A DNA stretch of 38,271 nucleotides from Burkholderiales bacterium (GTDB lineage: Bacteria; Pseudomonadota; Gammaproteobacteria; Burkholderiales; Casimicrobiaceae), in contig JADGRP010000127.1 of assembly GCA_017880805.1 (NCBI GenBank), positions 1-38,271 of the forward strand, in the 5' to 3' direction. The notes beneath the pieces were generated by a model. It made no database searches. It saw only the letters and a list, made by a program, of their open reading frames with translations, and was not told where the DNA came from. A program made the translations under genes and the position numbers. Positions 25,797 through 35,536 of the stretch are shown piece after piece (positions within the stretch are counted from its first letter, which is position 1; each line of letters begins with the position of its first letter).

Positions 25797-27580
25797 CGCC
25801 GGTACCGGTTCAGGAAGTCGGCGACGATGCCGCGCTGACTCTTGTCGATTGCCGACTCGAGCGATCGATCCGTGGGATCGTATTGCGCGGCCTTGCGGAA
25901 CGCGTTGATCGCGTCCTGATGAAAGCCCTGCGCCTGCAGCGAGTACCCCAGGCAGCGCCACGGCTCGGCATTCCAGAATTCAAGGTCGGACCAGGCGCGG
26001 CAGATTTCAGTTGCGCGGCGCCAGTTACCGGCCTGCAGCATTCGCGGACCCTCCCCGCGCAAAAGCGCAAGTCGCGCCTGCCGCTCGGCAAACAGCGCTG
26101 TCGTGTCAACATCGTTGGCGGAATCGGTCACCGACACGTCAGGACCCTGCAGCGACGTGCCTATGCCTTTTGCGATCGCGCTGATCTTGCCCACGTCGCC
26201 CTGAAAACCGCGCGGCATCAGCGACGGTGGCGACGGCACCCAGGCCACCACGGCATTTTTGGCGGCAGTGATCGAATCGGCCATCGGCTCGTGCCAGGCG
26301 ACCCCGTATAGCCAAAGCATCGCCGCCAATCCGACCACGCCGGTAATGGAATTCAACACTCCTGGCGGGCTGTGCGTGACGAGACAATCCTCCGCGAAAT
26401 CCCAGTCGGTCTCGCCACGTTGTGCAATCTTCTCGTACGCAACCGCAACCAAAATCGGCGTGAGCAGAGGAAATCCGCACGCAAGGCCCTCCCACCAGAC
26501 ACGAAAAGAACGTCGGAGCGCGCGGCGGAGTTGCGCCCGAACATCGCGCCGTGCGTAGGCGTCGCTTATGGAAAACTGGAGATAGATGCCGAACAGCCAC
26601 TTGCCCGGAGTGAGCTGCAGCGACGCGATAAGCAGTGCCTCGATCGGCACCCAGCTCAACGTGATCAGGATAGGCGCGAACAAGGGATGCCCCACCCAGA
26701 ACGCGGTGTCGTCACTGACCATCCCGGCGCTGTGCAGTGCCGAGAGCAGAAGCGCGAGTACCAGCCCCCAGATCGAATAATCGAACAACCGCGCGGCCAG
26801 ACGGTTCCACGGCCGGGGCTCGCTGGTGCGTCCGGCTTTCGCGCGCTCGAGCTCGGCCATGCGCAACTGGAAGATCCAGCTCGCGTCCTCCTGGGGAGTG
26901 TCGGTGCCCAGAAAAACGCTTTTTTCCCGTCGCCAGTTCAGGATCGCCAAGTCTGTTTGCGGGACCAGCGCCGGCTCCGGGCTTATTCTGCGCTGACGTA
27001 TCCACGCCAGCCCGTGAACGACTCCGTAGACCAAGGCGAGCGCGAGCAGAGACAGCGTGAGCCAGACCAGGACCTGCTTCGCGACCAGCACCGCGTCTGC
27101 CGGCGTCACAAACACGATCGCCGCGGCAATAAACGCTCCGAAGAACACGCACAAGGCAAGCTGACCGAGCGTTGAACGCCCCATCGAAGCAACGCGCTCG
27201 GTCAAGCCGGGATGGTGCGGATTCTTTTCCGGCGAGTCCGAAGGCACCGTCAATGCCTTTTCGTCGCCGATTTCGATAACGTCATCGCGGGTCGCAGTTT
27301 CTCCGACCGTGCCCGCGACATTGCTTACAAAATGGGCGATCCGCTGCTCGGTAGTGGCCTCGCTGGTGACCGCGAGCTCCTTGTCGTAATGGAGCCGATG
27401 GTCCGGATCGCTGAGTATGCGGCTGGCATGATTTATAAAGCGAAGCGCTTCTTCGACGTTACCCTGTCCGTCCCGTGTTTTCGCATAATACTTACGGATC
27501 AGACCACGCAACGCGGCCCGCACTTCCTCTTCGGAGGCGAGCTGCTTGATACCGAGCGCTTCGTACAGCGTCGCTTTCAT
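25793..27580 (-). CDS. Membrane protein with J-like, RDD-like and TPR-like regions
   Basis: I recognise parts of this 595-residue protein but not the whole. Residues 1-70 look like a J domain (LYEALGIK...VRAALRGLIRKYY...ALRFINHASRILSDPDHRLHYDKEL), but HPD, needed to stimulate DnaK, is absent (the loop reads KTRDGQG). Two membrane helices lie at about 138-190. An RDD-like region follows (about 260-420: NRLAARLFDYSIWGLVLALLL, then TPGKWLFGIYL), with another helix near 430-445. The last 90 residues read as one or two TPR-like repeats (AEPWRCLGYSLQAQGFHQDAINAFRKAAQYDP). It may be an inner-membrane scaffold. It stands alone and converges on the thioredoxin-like gene. Confidence 0.7.
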   Translation of the reverse strand: MKATLYEALGIKQLASEEEVRAALRGLIRKYYAKTRDGQGNVEEALRFINHASRILSDPDHRLHYDKELAVTSEATTEQRIAHFVSNVAGTVGETATRDDVIEIGDEKALTVPSDSPEKNPHHPGLTERVASMGRSTLGQLALCVFFGAFIAAAIVFVTPADAVLVAKQVLVWLTLSLLALALVYGVVHGLAWIRQRRISPEPALVPQTDLAILNWRREKSVFLGTDTPQEDASWIFQLRMAELERAKAGRTSEPRPWNRLAARLFDYSIWGLVLALLLSALHSAGMVSDDTAFWVGHPLFAPILITLSWVPIEALLIASLQLTPGKWLFGIYLQFSISDAYARRDVRAQLRRALRRSFRVWWEGLACGFPLLTPILVAVAYEKIAQRGETDWDFAEDCLVTHSPPGVLNSITGVVGLAAMLWLYGVAWHEPMADSITAAKNAVVAWVPSPPSLMPRGFQGDVGKISAIAKGIGTSLQGPDVSVTDSANDVDTTALFAERQARLALLRGEGPRMLQAGNWRRATEICRAWSDLEFWNAEPWRCLGYSLQAQGFHQDAINAFRKAAQYDPTDRSLESAIDKSQRGIVADFLNRYRR

Positions 27581-27832
27581 TAATTTATCTGAACTGAAAA
27601 GGGACGGATTCTGACATTGGAATATTCCGGTAAATAGGGTTCCAATGCAAGCCGAGGGCTTTTCGCACCCCCGAACACCGCTTCATAGTGGCGCCCCGCG
27701 GCAGTCGCTGCCGCGCTGCGTCAGTATTTTGTGTGGACGGATCCCGGATAACGGTCCGTTTGGTGTTGACGCGACCGCAAAAAAAGCGGCCGAAGCGGCC
27801 GCTTTTCCCTTGACCGTGCTGAAGGCACACGC
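27581..27832. other. Intergenic region between rplS and the J-like gene
   Basis: These 252 bases hold the rplS terminator (27779-27806) and, nearer the J-like gene, an inverted repeat CATTGGAA (27615-27622) and TTCCAATG (27640-27647) with a 17-base spacer. The repeat lies 35-67 bases before that gene's ATG and may be its operator or part of its promoter. I see no coding frame. Confidence 0.45.
27779..27806 (-). terminator. Rho-independent terminator of the rplS operon
   Basis: On the - strand an 11-base perfect stem AAAAGCGGCCG / CGGCCGCTTTT with a three-base loop is followed by further Ts (seven in a row in total). It lies 27 bases after the rplS stop, the textbook arrangement. Confidence 0.9.
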
Positions 27833-28213
27833 TTACTCCCCCTGCTTGCTGCCTTCGCGGTGCGCGAGCTTCTCGCGAATACGAGCCGATTTTCCCGAAC
27901 GATCGCGCAGGTAATAAAGCTTTGCCCGCCTTACATCGCCCTTGCGTTTCACTTCGATGCTCGCAATGAGCGGGGAATAAGTCTGAAACGTTCGCTCGAC
28001 GCCTTCCCCGCTCGAAATCTTGCGCACGACGAACGAGGAGTTCAGTCCCCGGTTCCGCTTGCCGATCACGACGCCTTCGTACGCCTGCACGCGCTTGCGT
28101 TCACCCTCGACGACGTTGACGTTGACGATCACGGTGTCTCCCGGCGAGAACACCGGCACGGTCTTGCCCAGGCGGGCAATTTCTTCCTGTTCCAGCGTAT
28201 CGATGATATTCAT
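27833..28213 (-). CDS. rplS: 50S ribosomal protein L19
   Basis: This 126-residue protein starts [37 protein letters not shown] and contains [27 protein letters not shown] and [26 protein letters not shown], all L19 signatures. L19 lies at the 30S-50S interface. The internal ATG at 28213 is used because the conserved protein begins there; the frame runs on 23 codons upstream without conserved sequence. It is the last gene of rpsP-rimM-trmD-rplS. Confidence 0.97.
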   Translation of the reverse strand: MNIIDTLEQEEIARLGKTVPVFSPGDTVIVNVNVVEGERKRVQAYEGVVIGKRNRGLNSSFVVRKISSGEGVERTFQTYSPLIASIEVKRKGDVRRAKLYYLRDRSGKSARIREKLAHREGSKQGE

Positions 28214-28306
28214 CTGCGTATGCTCCATGAACGTTATGGCCGGTGGCCTTGTGCGCAGCGCAGATCGCCATCTGTTACGCACGCTTGTTGGCTATTACTG
28301 TCAATG

Positions 28307-29086
28307 CTACTGCTCTTCTTTTCCTTCGTCCGAAGTTTGTATCAGCTCGCTCAGGTACTCCTTGAGCAGACTCGTTTCCTCTTCGCTCATCCCGCGCGCC
28401 GTGAGCAGGTCCGGGCGCCTCAGCCAAGTCCGTCCCAGCCCCTGCTTCCGCCTCCAGCGAGCAATCGCCGAGTGGTCCCCGCCTAATAGCACCGGCGGCA
28501 CAGTGCGTCCTTCGTAGATCTCCGGCCGCGTGTAGTGCGGACAATCGAGCAGGCCATCGACAAAAGACTCCTCGACCTTCGACTGTTCATCGTTCAATAC
28601 GCCCGGCAGTTGCCGGACCACCGCGTCGATCAACAACAGCGCCGGAAGCTCGCCGCCGGAAACAACAAAATCGCCCACTGCGAATTCCAGGTCCACCTCG
28701 CGCTCCAGAAGCCGCTCATCGACGCCTTCGTAGCGCCCAGCAAGGAGAACTATGCCCTGCCCCGCGGAGAGTTCCACAACGCGCCGATGCGTAAGCGGCT
28801 CGCCTTGCGCCGACAGGTGCACGACCGGCGCGGTGTCGATTCCCGCCGCCCGCAAGCCTTCTCGCGCCGCGCGCAGCGCCTTTCCAAGCGGCTCTGCGGT
28901 CATCACCATTCCCGGACCTCCGCCGTATGGCCTGTCGTCGACGGTCCGATAGCTATCCGTCGCAAAATCCCGCGGATTGCGACAGTTCAAGGTCCAGATC
29001 CCTTTATTCAGGGCCCGGCCCGTTACGCCGTAGCACGCCGCGGCTTCCACCATTTCGGGGAAAAGCGTGACGATTTCGATCCGCAT
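28307..29086 (-). CDS. trmD: tRNA (guanine-37-N1)-methyltransferase TrmD
   Basis: This 259-residue SPOUT-class methyltransferase modifies G37 next to the anticodon and prevents +1 frameshifting. The start [13 protein letters not shown] fits the family. [14 protein letters not shown], the knot motif [12 protein letters not shown], and [28 protein letters not shown] are all present, with the C-terminal DNA-binding-like helical domain. It uses ATG at 29086, preceded by GAGGG. The acidic tail DEGKEEQ is unremarkable. It lies between rimM and rplS. Confidence 0.97.
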   Translation of the reverse strand: MRIEIVTLFPEMVEAAACYGVTGRALNKGIWTLNCRNPRDFATDSYRTVDDRPYGGGPGMVMTAEPLGKALRAAREGLRAAGIDTAPVVHLSAQGEPLTHRRVVELSAGQGIVLLAGRYEGVDERLLEREVDLEFAVGDFVVSGGELPALLLIDAVVRQLPGVLNDEQSKVEESFVDGLLDCPHYTRPEIYEGRTVPPVLLGGDHSAIARWRRKQGLGRTWLRRPDLLTARGMSEEETSLLKEYLSELIQTSDEGKEEQ

Positions 29087-29116
29087 CCCTCGACCCGCGT
29101 TAAAGCGGGCCACCTC

Positions 29117-29713
29117 TCAATAGTCAGCCGGCCAATCCACCAAGATCCGACCGGCCGCCGGATCGATCGCATCGACGTAAGCGGCGACGACCGGAATCAG
29201 CCGCTCGCCGCCGTCCTCCGACTCCACTTGCAAGACCGGGTGGGCGCCGGTCTCGAGGACCTTGGTTACCCGGCCTAGCGTCTCTCCCGCCCGGTTGCCG
29301 ACGATCAGTCCCACCAGGTCGGACCAATAAAATTCTCCCGCGACGGGCTCGGGCAACGCCGAGCGAGGCACCGCCACCCAAGCGCCCCGCCACTGGAGGG
29401 CGGCTTCGCGATCAGCGACCCCATCGAGTGCCGCAACCAGCGTATCGCCATGTTGCCGGGCCACCCGCACCGCAAATTCCCGCCATGCTTCGGCGTCACC
29501 TGCAGGCGCAAGCCACCACGTCTTGTAGTCCAGAAGCGCCGCGATCGAAGCGGTGTACGTCCGCGCTTTGATCCAGCCCTGGATACCATAGGGAGCCAAC
29601 ACGCGCGCCATGACGACCATGGACCCCGAAGCTTCCGCGCCCGACTTCGCCGCCGCGGTCGCCGCGCTTCCTGCCTTCGTTGTCCGGATTACGTTCGCTG
29701 CTTTATGCAGCAT
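29117..29713 (-). CDS. rimM: 16S rRNA processing protein RimM
   Basis: This protein of up to 198 residues has an N-terminal beta-barrel ([23 protein letters not shown]) and a C-terminal PRC-barrel ([37 protein letters not shown]). RimM helps assemble the 30S head with S19. The start is uncertain: ATG at 29713 overlaps rpsP by 11 bases and gives a 31-residue Ala-rich leader that the family lacks; ATG at 29620 begins exactly at the conserved domain and may be the true one. It sits between rpsP and trmD in the standard order. Confidence 0.92.
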   Translation of the reverse strand: MLHKAANVIRTTKAGSAATAAAKSGAEASGSMVVMARVLAPYGIQGWIKARTYTASIAALLDYKTWWLAPAGDAEAWREFAVRVARQHGDTLVAALDGVADREAALQWRGAWVAVPRSALPEPVAGEFYWSDLVGLIVGNRAGETLGRVTKVLETGAHPVLQVESEDGGERLIPVVAAYVDAIDPAAGRILVDWPADY

Positions 29714-30002
29714 TCACCGCGGCAGTATTCGCCGCGGGCACGGTCTCGGGCACGGTCTTCGCGGCGGCGGCCTTTTTGACCAGGCCCGCGACCGTGTCCG
29801 AGAGCATCGCGCCGCGATGCTTCCAATGATCGATGCGATCGAGTGAAAGCCGCAGGCCCTCTTCCCCGTCTCCCGCGATCGGGTTGTAGAAGCCAACGCG
29901 TTCAATGAAGCGCCCATCGCGGCGATTGCGCGAATCGGCCACGACGACGTTGAAAAAAGGCCGCTTCTTGGCGCCGCCCCGAGCCAGTCTGATGACAACC
30001 AT
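29703..30002 (-). CDS. rpsP: 30S ribosomal protein S16
   Basis: This 99-residue protein starts [43 protein letters not shown], diagnostic of S16. [26 protein letters not shown] follows, then an Ala-, Thr- and Val-rich tail of about 20 residues. AGGCGG precedes the ATG at 30002. It is the first gene of the rpsP-rimM-trmD-rplS operon, and a sigma-70 promoter lies directly upstream. Confidence 0.97.
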   Translation of the reverse strand: MVVIRLARGGAKKRPFFNVVVADSRNRRDGRFIERVGFYNPIAGDGEEGLRLSLDRIDHWKHRGAMLSDTVAGLVKKAAAAKTVPETVPAANTAAVNAA

Positions 30003-30033
30003 GCCAATTCCGCCTGAACAGAAAAAGACTTTG

Positions 30034-30063
30034 ATTATACGACGAAAAACCCGCCGCTGGCAA
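30034..30063 (-). promoter_or_regulatory. Sigma-70 promoter of the rpsP operon
   Basis: On the - strand TTGCCA (30063-30058) and a perfect TATAAT (30039-30034) are separated by 18 bases. The start would be near 30027, leaving a leader of about 25 bases that contains the ribosome site. Confidence 0.75.
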
Positions 30064-30094
30064 TCAGGACCCCCGGCCACCGTCAAGTGTTGGG

Positions 30095-31444
30095 TTAGCG
30101 CAGGCCCGGGAAGGCGCCCTTCATCCCACGCAGCATTTTTTGCATGCCGCCCTTGACCACCATCTTCATCATCTTCTGCGTCTGCTCGAATTGGGCCAGA
30201 AGGCGGTTGACCTCCTGCACCGACACGCCCGCGCCGGCGGCGATGCGCCGTTTTCGCGACGCCTTGAGCAACTCCGGCTTGGCCCGTTCGCCGGGCGTCA
30301 TGGAATCGATGATGCCCACCAGTTTTCGAATGGCGCGCTCATCGACCTGACTGCCTTGCGCAGCACGGGCGAGCTCGCCGGGCAGCTTGTCGAGGACGCC
30401 TTCGATGCCGCCCATCTTCCTCATCTGGCCGATCTGCGACTTGAAATCCTCGAGGTCGAATCCTTTGCCGGATTTGACCTTCTTTGCCAACGTGCGCGCG
30501 GCCTGTTCATCGACCTGCCGGTGAGCATCCTCGATCAGGGTCAGAACATCGCCCATGCCGAGGATCCGCGACGCCATCCTGTCTGGATGGAAGACCTCCA
30601 GCCCGGAGAGCTTCTCCCCGACACCGACGAACTTGATCGGCGCACCGGTGATCTGGCGCACCGAAAGTGCCGCGCCGCCGCGTGCGTCGCCATCGAGCTT
30701 GGTCAGGACGATGCCGGTGAGAGTCAGCGTCTCGCCAAACGCTTTCGCGGTGTTCACCGCGTCCTGGCCCTGCATCGCATCGACGACGAAAAGCGTTTCC
30801 ACGGGTGACACCGCAGCATGCAGCGCCGCGATCTCCTGCATCATCGCGTCATCGATCGCGAGCCGGCCCGCCGTGTCGACCACTACAACGTCGTGATAGT
30901 GGCGGCGGGCCCAATCGAGCGCCGCGTGCGCAATCGCGACCGGCGCCTCAAGGGCCGAGGACGGGAAAAAATCGACGCCGACCTGGCCGGCAAGCGTCTT
31001 CAACTGTTCGATCGCGGCCGGCCGATAAACGTCGCAGCTCACGAGCAGCACTTTCTTGCGCATGTCGGCACGCAGCAAACGGGCCAGCTTGCCCGCGGTC
31101 GTGGTCTTGCCGGCGCCCTGCAATCCCGCCAATAGGATGACCGCTGGCGGCGCCGTCGCGAGATCGAGCGGCGTCGCGCTGCCGCCCATCAGCGCCGCCA
31201 GCTCGCGCTGGACGACGCCAACCAGGGCTTGTCCTGGCGTCAGCGAGCTGACCACCTCCTGGCCGATCGCCTTGTCGCGCACCGCGGCAATGAAGTCCCT
31301 TACCACCGGCAGCGCAACATCGGCTTCGAGCAACGCCATGCGCACTTCACGCAAAGCGTCCTGGATATTGGCGTCGGTCAACCGCGCTTCACCGCGCAGT
31401 TGCTTCATGACACGGCCGAGCCGTGCGGTTAGATTGTCAAGCAT
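30095..31444 (-). CDS. ffh: Signal recognition particle GTPase Ffh
   Basis: This 449-residue protein has the full N-G-M layout. The N domain opens with [41 protein letters not shown]. The G domain has the P-loop GLQGAGKT at residues 107-114, [10 protein letters not shown] and [10 protein letters not shown]. The M domain is Met- and Gly-rich and ends [22 protein letters not shown], where it binds 4.5S RNA and signal sequences. It targets inner-membrane proteins with FtsY. It lies upstream of rpsP with its own stop 92 bases before rpsP starts, and is divergent from the CcsA-like gene. Confidence 0.97.
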   Translation of the reverse strand: MLDNLTARLGRVMKQLRGEARLTDANIQDALREVRMALLEADVALPVVRDFIAAVRDKAIGQEVVSSLTPGQALVGVVQRELAALMGGSATPLDLATAPPAVILLAGLQGAGKTTTAGKLARLLRADMRKKVLLVSCDVYRPAAIEQLKTLAGQVGVDFFPSSALEAPVAIAHAALDWARRHYHDVVVVDTAGRLAIDDAMMQEIAALHAAVSPVETLFVVDAMQGQDAVNTAKAFGETLTLTGIVLTKLDGDARGGAALSVRQITGAPIKFVGVGEKLSGLEVFHPDRMASRILGMGDVLTLIEDAHRQVDEQAARTLAKKVKSGKGFDLEDFKSQIGQMRKMGGIEGVLDKLPGELARAAQGSQVDERAIRKLVGIIDSMTPGERAKPELLKASRKRRIAAGAGVSVQEVNRLLAQFEQTQKMMKMVVKGGMQKMLRGMKGAFPGLR

Positions 31445-31520
31445 CGGGGAATGGAGTCCCTATACGGCAGCGACATCGGCGCGCTGGTGTAAACTCAATC
31501 AGCCGCGAGGCACTTCACGC

Positions 31521-32333
31521 ATGATTTTACTCTACCTGCCGGTATCGGCCGCATACGTTGCGGCGGCGTGGCTCGAATGGCAGCATCTGATTCAGCCGGC
31601 GAAGATAGAGGTCCATCGCCGCGTTGCAATCGCTCCATGGCTGACCGCCTGCGCGCTGATCGGGCATGCATTCCTGGTCATGAGCGCGATCGTCGCCGTC
31701 GACGGGCTGGATCTGAGCCTCGCCAACGCGCTATCCGCCGTCGCCGGCCTGACCGCGTTGTTTGCCTGGCTCGGTTCGCTCAGCCGTTCGCTTCCCGGCG
31801 TAGCGGTAGTAGCGCTGCCGGTGGCCGCGCTAGCGGCATGGCTGCCTCTGCTGTTCGCCAATCCGCATCGGTTTTCCTTCACCGAGGAGCCGTGGGCGGC
31901 ATTGCACATCGCCGTCGCCCTGGTCGCGTATGCACTGCTGATCGTCGCGACGATGCAGGCGCTGATTTTGATGAGCCTGGAAAAGCGACTTCATCGCGGC
32001 CTGCCTGAGCCCACCGCGGGCGAGCTGCCTCCGCTTCTGACGCTGGAGCGATTCCTGTTTCGCATCGTCGGCGCCGGGTACGCCTTGCTGACCCTGACAC
32101 TGGCGACGGGCATTTTCTTCTCCGAGCAACTGTTCGGGAAACCGCTGACCTTCAATCATAAGACAGTATTCTCAGTGCTCGCCTGGGTTGCCTACACTGC
32201 TCTGCTCGTCGGGCGGCATCGCTTCGGTTGGCGCGGCCGCACCGCGCTCAACTGGATCCTGTTCGGAAGCGCGATGCTTCTGCTTGCCTATATCGGCAGC
32301 AAATTCGTGCTCGAAGTCATGCTCCGCCGCTAG
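31521..32333 (+). CDS. CcsA/YpjD-like inner-membrane protein (cytochrome c assembly family)
   Basis: This 270-residue protein has about eight predicted membrane helices in the CcsA/ResC/HemX group. Helices include LYLPVSAAYVAAAWLEW, AIVAVDGLDLSLANALSAVAGLTALFAWL and FRIVGAGYALLTLTLATGIFFSEQLFG, with the HKTVFSVLAWVAYTALLVGRHRFGWRGRTA segment typical of the family. Members next to ffh and a CorC-type gene (ypjD) are conserved but of unclear function; a role in haem handling is only suggested by the family. The ATG at 31521 starts directly at the first helix. TAAACT near 31487 may be a -10 box. Confidence 0.8.
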   Translation: MILLYLPVSAAYVAAAWLEWQHLIQPAKIEVHRRVAIAPWLTACALIGHAFLVMSAIVAVDGLDLSLANALSAVAGLTALFAWLGSLSRSLPGVAVVALPVAALAAWLPLLFANPHRFSFTEEPWAALHIAVALVAYALLIVATMQALILMSLEKRLHRGLPEPTAGELPPLLTLERFLFRIVGAGYALLTLTLATGIFFSEQLFGKPLTFNHKTVFSVLAWVAYTALLVGRHRFGWRGRTALNWILFGSAMLLLAYIGSKFVLEVMLRR

Positions 32334-32414
32334 TGCGCCTGGAAGCGCCCTTTCCTTGACAGTGTCGCGGCGCGGCCAAATACTCGGGCCGCCTCCTCTC
32401 TCGCGCCTTCTGAT

Positions 32415-33731
32415 TTGAGCGAAATTTCGGTTTCCACGCTCTTGCTCTGGCTGGTCCTGCTGCTCTTCGTCTCGGGCTTCTTCTCGATCGCCGAGACCGC
32501 GATGATGGCCGTCAATCGTTACCGGCTGCGGCTGCGCGCACAGCGTGGCGTCCGTGGGGCGAAGCTCGCGCTTGGCCTCCTCGCCCGCACCGACAAGCTT
32601 CTTGGCGTGATTCTGCTTGGCAACACGCTGGTTGCCGCGGGCGCGGCAACGCTTACTGTGGTGATCACCAAACGCCTGTTCGGCGAAGGCGAAGTGGTGC
32701 TGGCGGCCGGAACGGTCGTGATCTCGTTCGCGCTGCTGGTATTCTCGGAAATTACGCCGAAGGTCGTCGGTGCGGCGCACGCCGACCGGCTCGCGCCGGT
32801 GGTGAGTTTCATCCTGTCGCCGATGCTCAAAGCGGCGACGCCGGTGGTCTGGTTCGTCAATCTTTTCGTGCAGGGCTTGCTGAAGCTCCTCCGGCTCCAG
32901 CCCGGGAATGAGCCCGAGGCCACGCTGTCGCAGGAAGAAGTGCGCAGCCTGGTGCTCGAAGGTCACTATTTCCGTGGAAAACATCGCGCGATGCTGGCCA
33001 ATCTTCTCGATCTCGATTCGGTCAGCGTCGACGACGTGATGACCCCGCGCAACCACATCGAGGCGCTCGACCTTTCGGAGAAACCCGCACTGCTCGCGCA
33101 GCAATTGGCGACGAGTTATCACACGCGCGTGCCGGTGTTCGAACATGCGCTGGATAACATCATCGGCGTGCTTCACCTGAAGCAGGTCCTGCGGCTGCAG
33201 CAGGCCGGGGAAATGGATGCGGAGCATCTGCGCGGCATTCTTCGGCCCGCGTATTTCATTCCGGCGGGGACACCGCTTCTGGCGCAGCTGCAGCAGTTCC
33301 AAGCCGACCGGCAGCGTCTTGGGCTCGTCGTCGACGAATATGGTGAATTGCTCGGATTGGTCTCGCTCGAGGACATCCTGGAAGAAATCGTGGGAGAGTT
33401 CACGACTCAGGCCCCCGGCGGGCCGGAAATTTTTCAGCGCGAGCCCGATGGCAGTGTTGTAGTAGACGGAATGGCTTCGCTGCGCGTTCTCAATCGCAAG
33501 TTAGCCACCTCTTTCCCGCTGGTAGGCCCGAAAACACTCAGCGGCTTGATCGTTGAGCATCTGGGCGACATCCCGGACGCCGGAGTGAGTTTCCGCCTCG
33601 CCGGACAGACGGTCGAAGTCATGCAGGTTCAGGACCACGCAGTGAGGGTCGTCAAACTGTTGCCACCCGTGGGCCGCAGCCCCATGGCGCCTTTACAAAC
33701 CACGGGCGAGCAGGCATCATCGATAAGCTAA
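32415..33731 (+). CDS. CNNM/CorC-type membrane protein with DUF21, CBS pair and CorC_HlyC domains
   Basis: In this 438-residue protein an N-terminal membrane domain (DUF21, about 1-190) starts LLLWLVLLLFVSGFFSIAETAMMAVNRYRLR with the family's F-S-x-x-E-T motif. A CBS-domain pair follows (about 200-335: VDDVMTPRNHIEALDL, then LGLVVDEYGELLGLVSLEDILEEIVGE). The CorC_HlyC domain closes the chain (VVVDGMASLRVLNRKLATSFPL...GLIVEHLGDIPDAGVSFRL). Relatives bind adenine nucleotides and take part in Mg2+ transport. The start is TTG at 32415 with a poor ribosome site; no ATG precedes the first helix. Confidence 0.88.
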   Translation: MSEISVSTLLLWLVLLLFVSGFFSIAETAMMAVNRYRLRLRAQRGVRGAKLALGLLARTDKLLGVILLGNTLVAAGAATLTVVITKRLFGEGEVVLAAGTVVISFALLVFSEITPKVVGAAHADRLAPVVSFILSPMLKAATPVVWFVNLFVQGLLKLLRLQPGNEPEATLSQEEVRSLVLEGHYFRGKHRAMLANLLDLDSVSVDDVMTPRNHIEALDLSEKPALLAQQLATSYHTRVPVFEHALDNIIGVLHLKQVLRLQQAGEMDAEHLRGILRPAYFIPAGTPLLAQLQQFQADRQRLGLVVDEYGELLGLVSLEDILEEIVGEFTTQAPGGPEIFQREPDGSVVVDGMASLRVLNRKLATSFPLVGPKTLSGLIVEHLGDIPDAGVSFRLAGQTVEVMQVQDHAVRVVKLLPPVGRSPMAPLQTTGEQASSIS

Positions 33732-33797
33732 CTTTTATGCGTCTGGAATATGCACGCCCAGCCTCTCCGGAGGTCCGGCGCAATGCACTGACTCACG

Positions 33798-35519
33798 ATG
33801 GCAACCAAGGCGGCAACTCAGAATCTCAGCGGTTTGGCACGGGCTATGGTGCAGCACGGCCTATTGTCCGAATACGATGCTGAGACGCTTCAGGGACAGG
33901 CGCAGACGGCGAATATCGGCTTCGTCGAGCAGATGCTGCTATCCAAGCGGATGAATGCTGCGCAGGTCGCCGTCTTTGCATCGCGCGCATTCGGCACACC
34001 GCTGTTCGATCTCACCGGTTTCGATCTCGATCAGATCAACAAGGAATACATCGACACCAGAATGGTGGCGACGCGACGCATCCTGCCGCTGCATAAACGC
34101 GGCAATCGGCTGTTCGTCGCGGTATCCGACCCGGCGAATATGCAGGCGCTGGACGAGGTCAGGTTCAAGACCAACCTCGTGATCGACCCCGTCGTCGTCG
34201 AGGACGACAAGCTCGGCAATGCCATCGCCAAGGTTATCGAGGGCTTCGGCCAGAGTCTGAAGGACTTGGTAAGCGCCGACGATCTCGAAGTGGATCTTCA
34301 GGAATCCAATACCCCAAGCCAGTCTGATGAAGACAGCAATCCCGACGTCGACGATGCGCCGGTCGTCAGATACATCCAGAAGATTCTTCTCGACGCCATC
34401 GCAACCGGCGTGTCCGACATCCATTTCGAACCGTACGAAAAATTCTATCGGATCCGCTATCGCCTCGACGGCGTGCTCAAGGAAGTGGCCCAGCCGCCGC
34501 TCGTGATCAAGGACAAGATGGCGTCACGCATCAAGGTGATTTCCAAGCTCGATATTTCCGAAAAACGCGTGCCCCAGGACGGGCGCATGAAACTCGTGTT
34601 GAACAAGACTCGATCGATCGATTTTCGCGTAAGCACTCTGCCCACGCTGTACGGTGAAAAAATCGTTCTCCGTATTCTCGATGCGGCCGGGGTCAAGCTC
34701 GGCATCGAAGCGCTCGGTTACGAGCCCGATCAGCAAAAGATGCTTGTCGATGCCATTGGCCGGCCGTATGGAATGATCCTGGTCACCGGCCCTACCGGCA
34801 GCGGCAAGACCGTGTCGCTGTACACGTGCCTCAACATCCTCAATCAGCCCGGGATCAATATCTCCACCGCCGAGGACCCTGCGGAAATTCAGCTCCCGGG
34901 CGTCAACCAGGTCAACGTGAACGAAAAGGCGGGGTTGAATTTCGCCAACGCCCTGCGCGCATTTCTCCGCCAGGATCCGGACATCATCATGGTGGGCGAA
35001 ATCCGCGATCTGGAAACGGCCGACATTTCGATCAAGGCCGCGCAAACCGGCCACCTTGTGCTTTCAACCCTGCACACCAACGACGCGGCGGCGACACTGA
35101 TGCGCCTGGCCAATATGGGCGTTCCGGCGTTCAACATCGCCTCGAGCGTGATCCTCATCACCGCACAGCGGCTTGCACGCAAACTGTGTACCCAATGCAA
35201 GCGTCCGGAAGACATCCCGCCCGAAGCGCTGCTGCAAGCTGGATTTGCCGAGCAGGACCTCGACGGATCCTGGCAGGCGTATGGTCCGCTGGGCTGCGAC
35301 CATTGTCTCGGCACGGGATACAAGGGACGGATCGGAATCTATGAGGTGATGCCGATCACCGACGAGATGCGGCAGGTCATCATGCGCAACGGCACCGTTC
35401 TCGACATCGCCGAGCAGGGCAAGAAGGAAGGCGTGCGCAATCTCCGGCAGTCGGGATTGCTGAAGGTCAAGCAGGGTTTGACGTCCCTCGAGGAAATCGA
35501 GGCCGTTACCAACGAGTAA
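33798..35519 (+). CDS. pilB: Type IV pilus assembly ATPase PilB
   Basis: This 573-residue hexameric ATPase drives pilus extension. An N-terminal MshEN/T2SSE-N domain covers about 1-160 (VEQMLLSKRMNAAQVAVFASRAFGTPLFDL). The ATPase core has Walker A GPTGSGKT at residues 331-338, the Asp box (DPDIIMVGEIRDLETADI) and the His box (TGHLVLSTLHTND). A four-Cys zinc site follows (LCTQCKRP and CDHCLGTGYKGR). These features identify PilB rather than the retraction ATPase PilT. It starts with ATG at 33798 and lies 17 bases before pilC. No pilin gene is in the window. Confidence 0.95.
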   Translation: MATKAATQNLSGLARAMVQHGLLSEYDAETLQGQAQTANIGFVEQMLLSKRMNAAQVAVFASRAFGTPLFDLTGFDLDQINKEYIDTRMVATRRILPLHKRGNRLFVAVSDPANMQALDEVRFKTNLVIDPVVVEDDKLGNAIAKVIEGFGQSLKDLVSADDLEVDLQESNTPSQSDEDSNPDVDDAPVVRYIQKILLDAIATGVSDIHFEPYEKFYRIRYRLDGVLKEVAQPPLVIKDKMASRIKVISKLDISEKRVPQDGRMKLVLNKTRSIDFRVSTLPTLYGEKIVLRILDAAGVKLGIEALGYEPDQQKMLVDAIGRPYGMILVTGPTGSGKTVSLYTCLNILNQPGINISTAEDPAEIQLPGVNQVNVNEKAGLNFANALRAFLRQDPDIIMVGEIRDLETADISIKAAQTGHLVLSTLHTNDAAATLMRLANMGVPAFNIASSVILITAQRLARKLCTQCKRPEDIPPEALLQAGFAEQDLDGSWQAYGPLGCDHCLGTGYKGRIGIYEVMPITDEMRQVIMRNGTVLDIAEQGKKEGVRNLRQSGLLKVKQGLTSLEEIEAVTNE

Positions 35520-35536
35520 TCGCGACGGGAATCATC

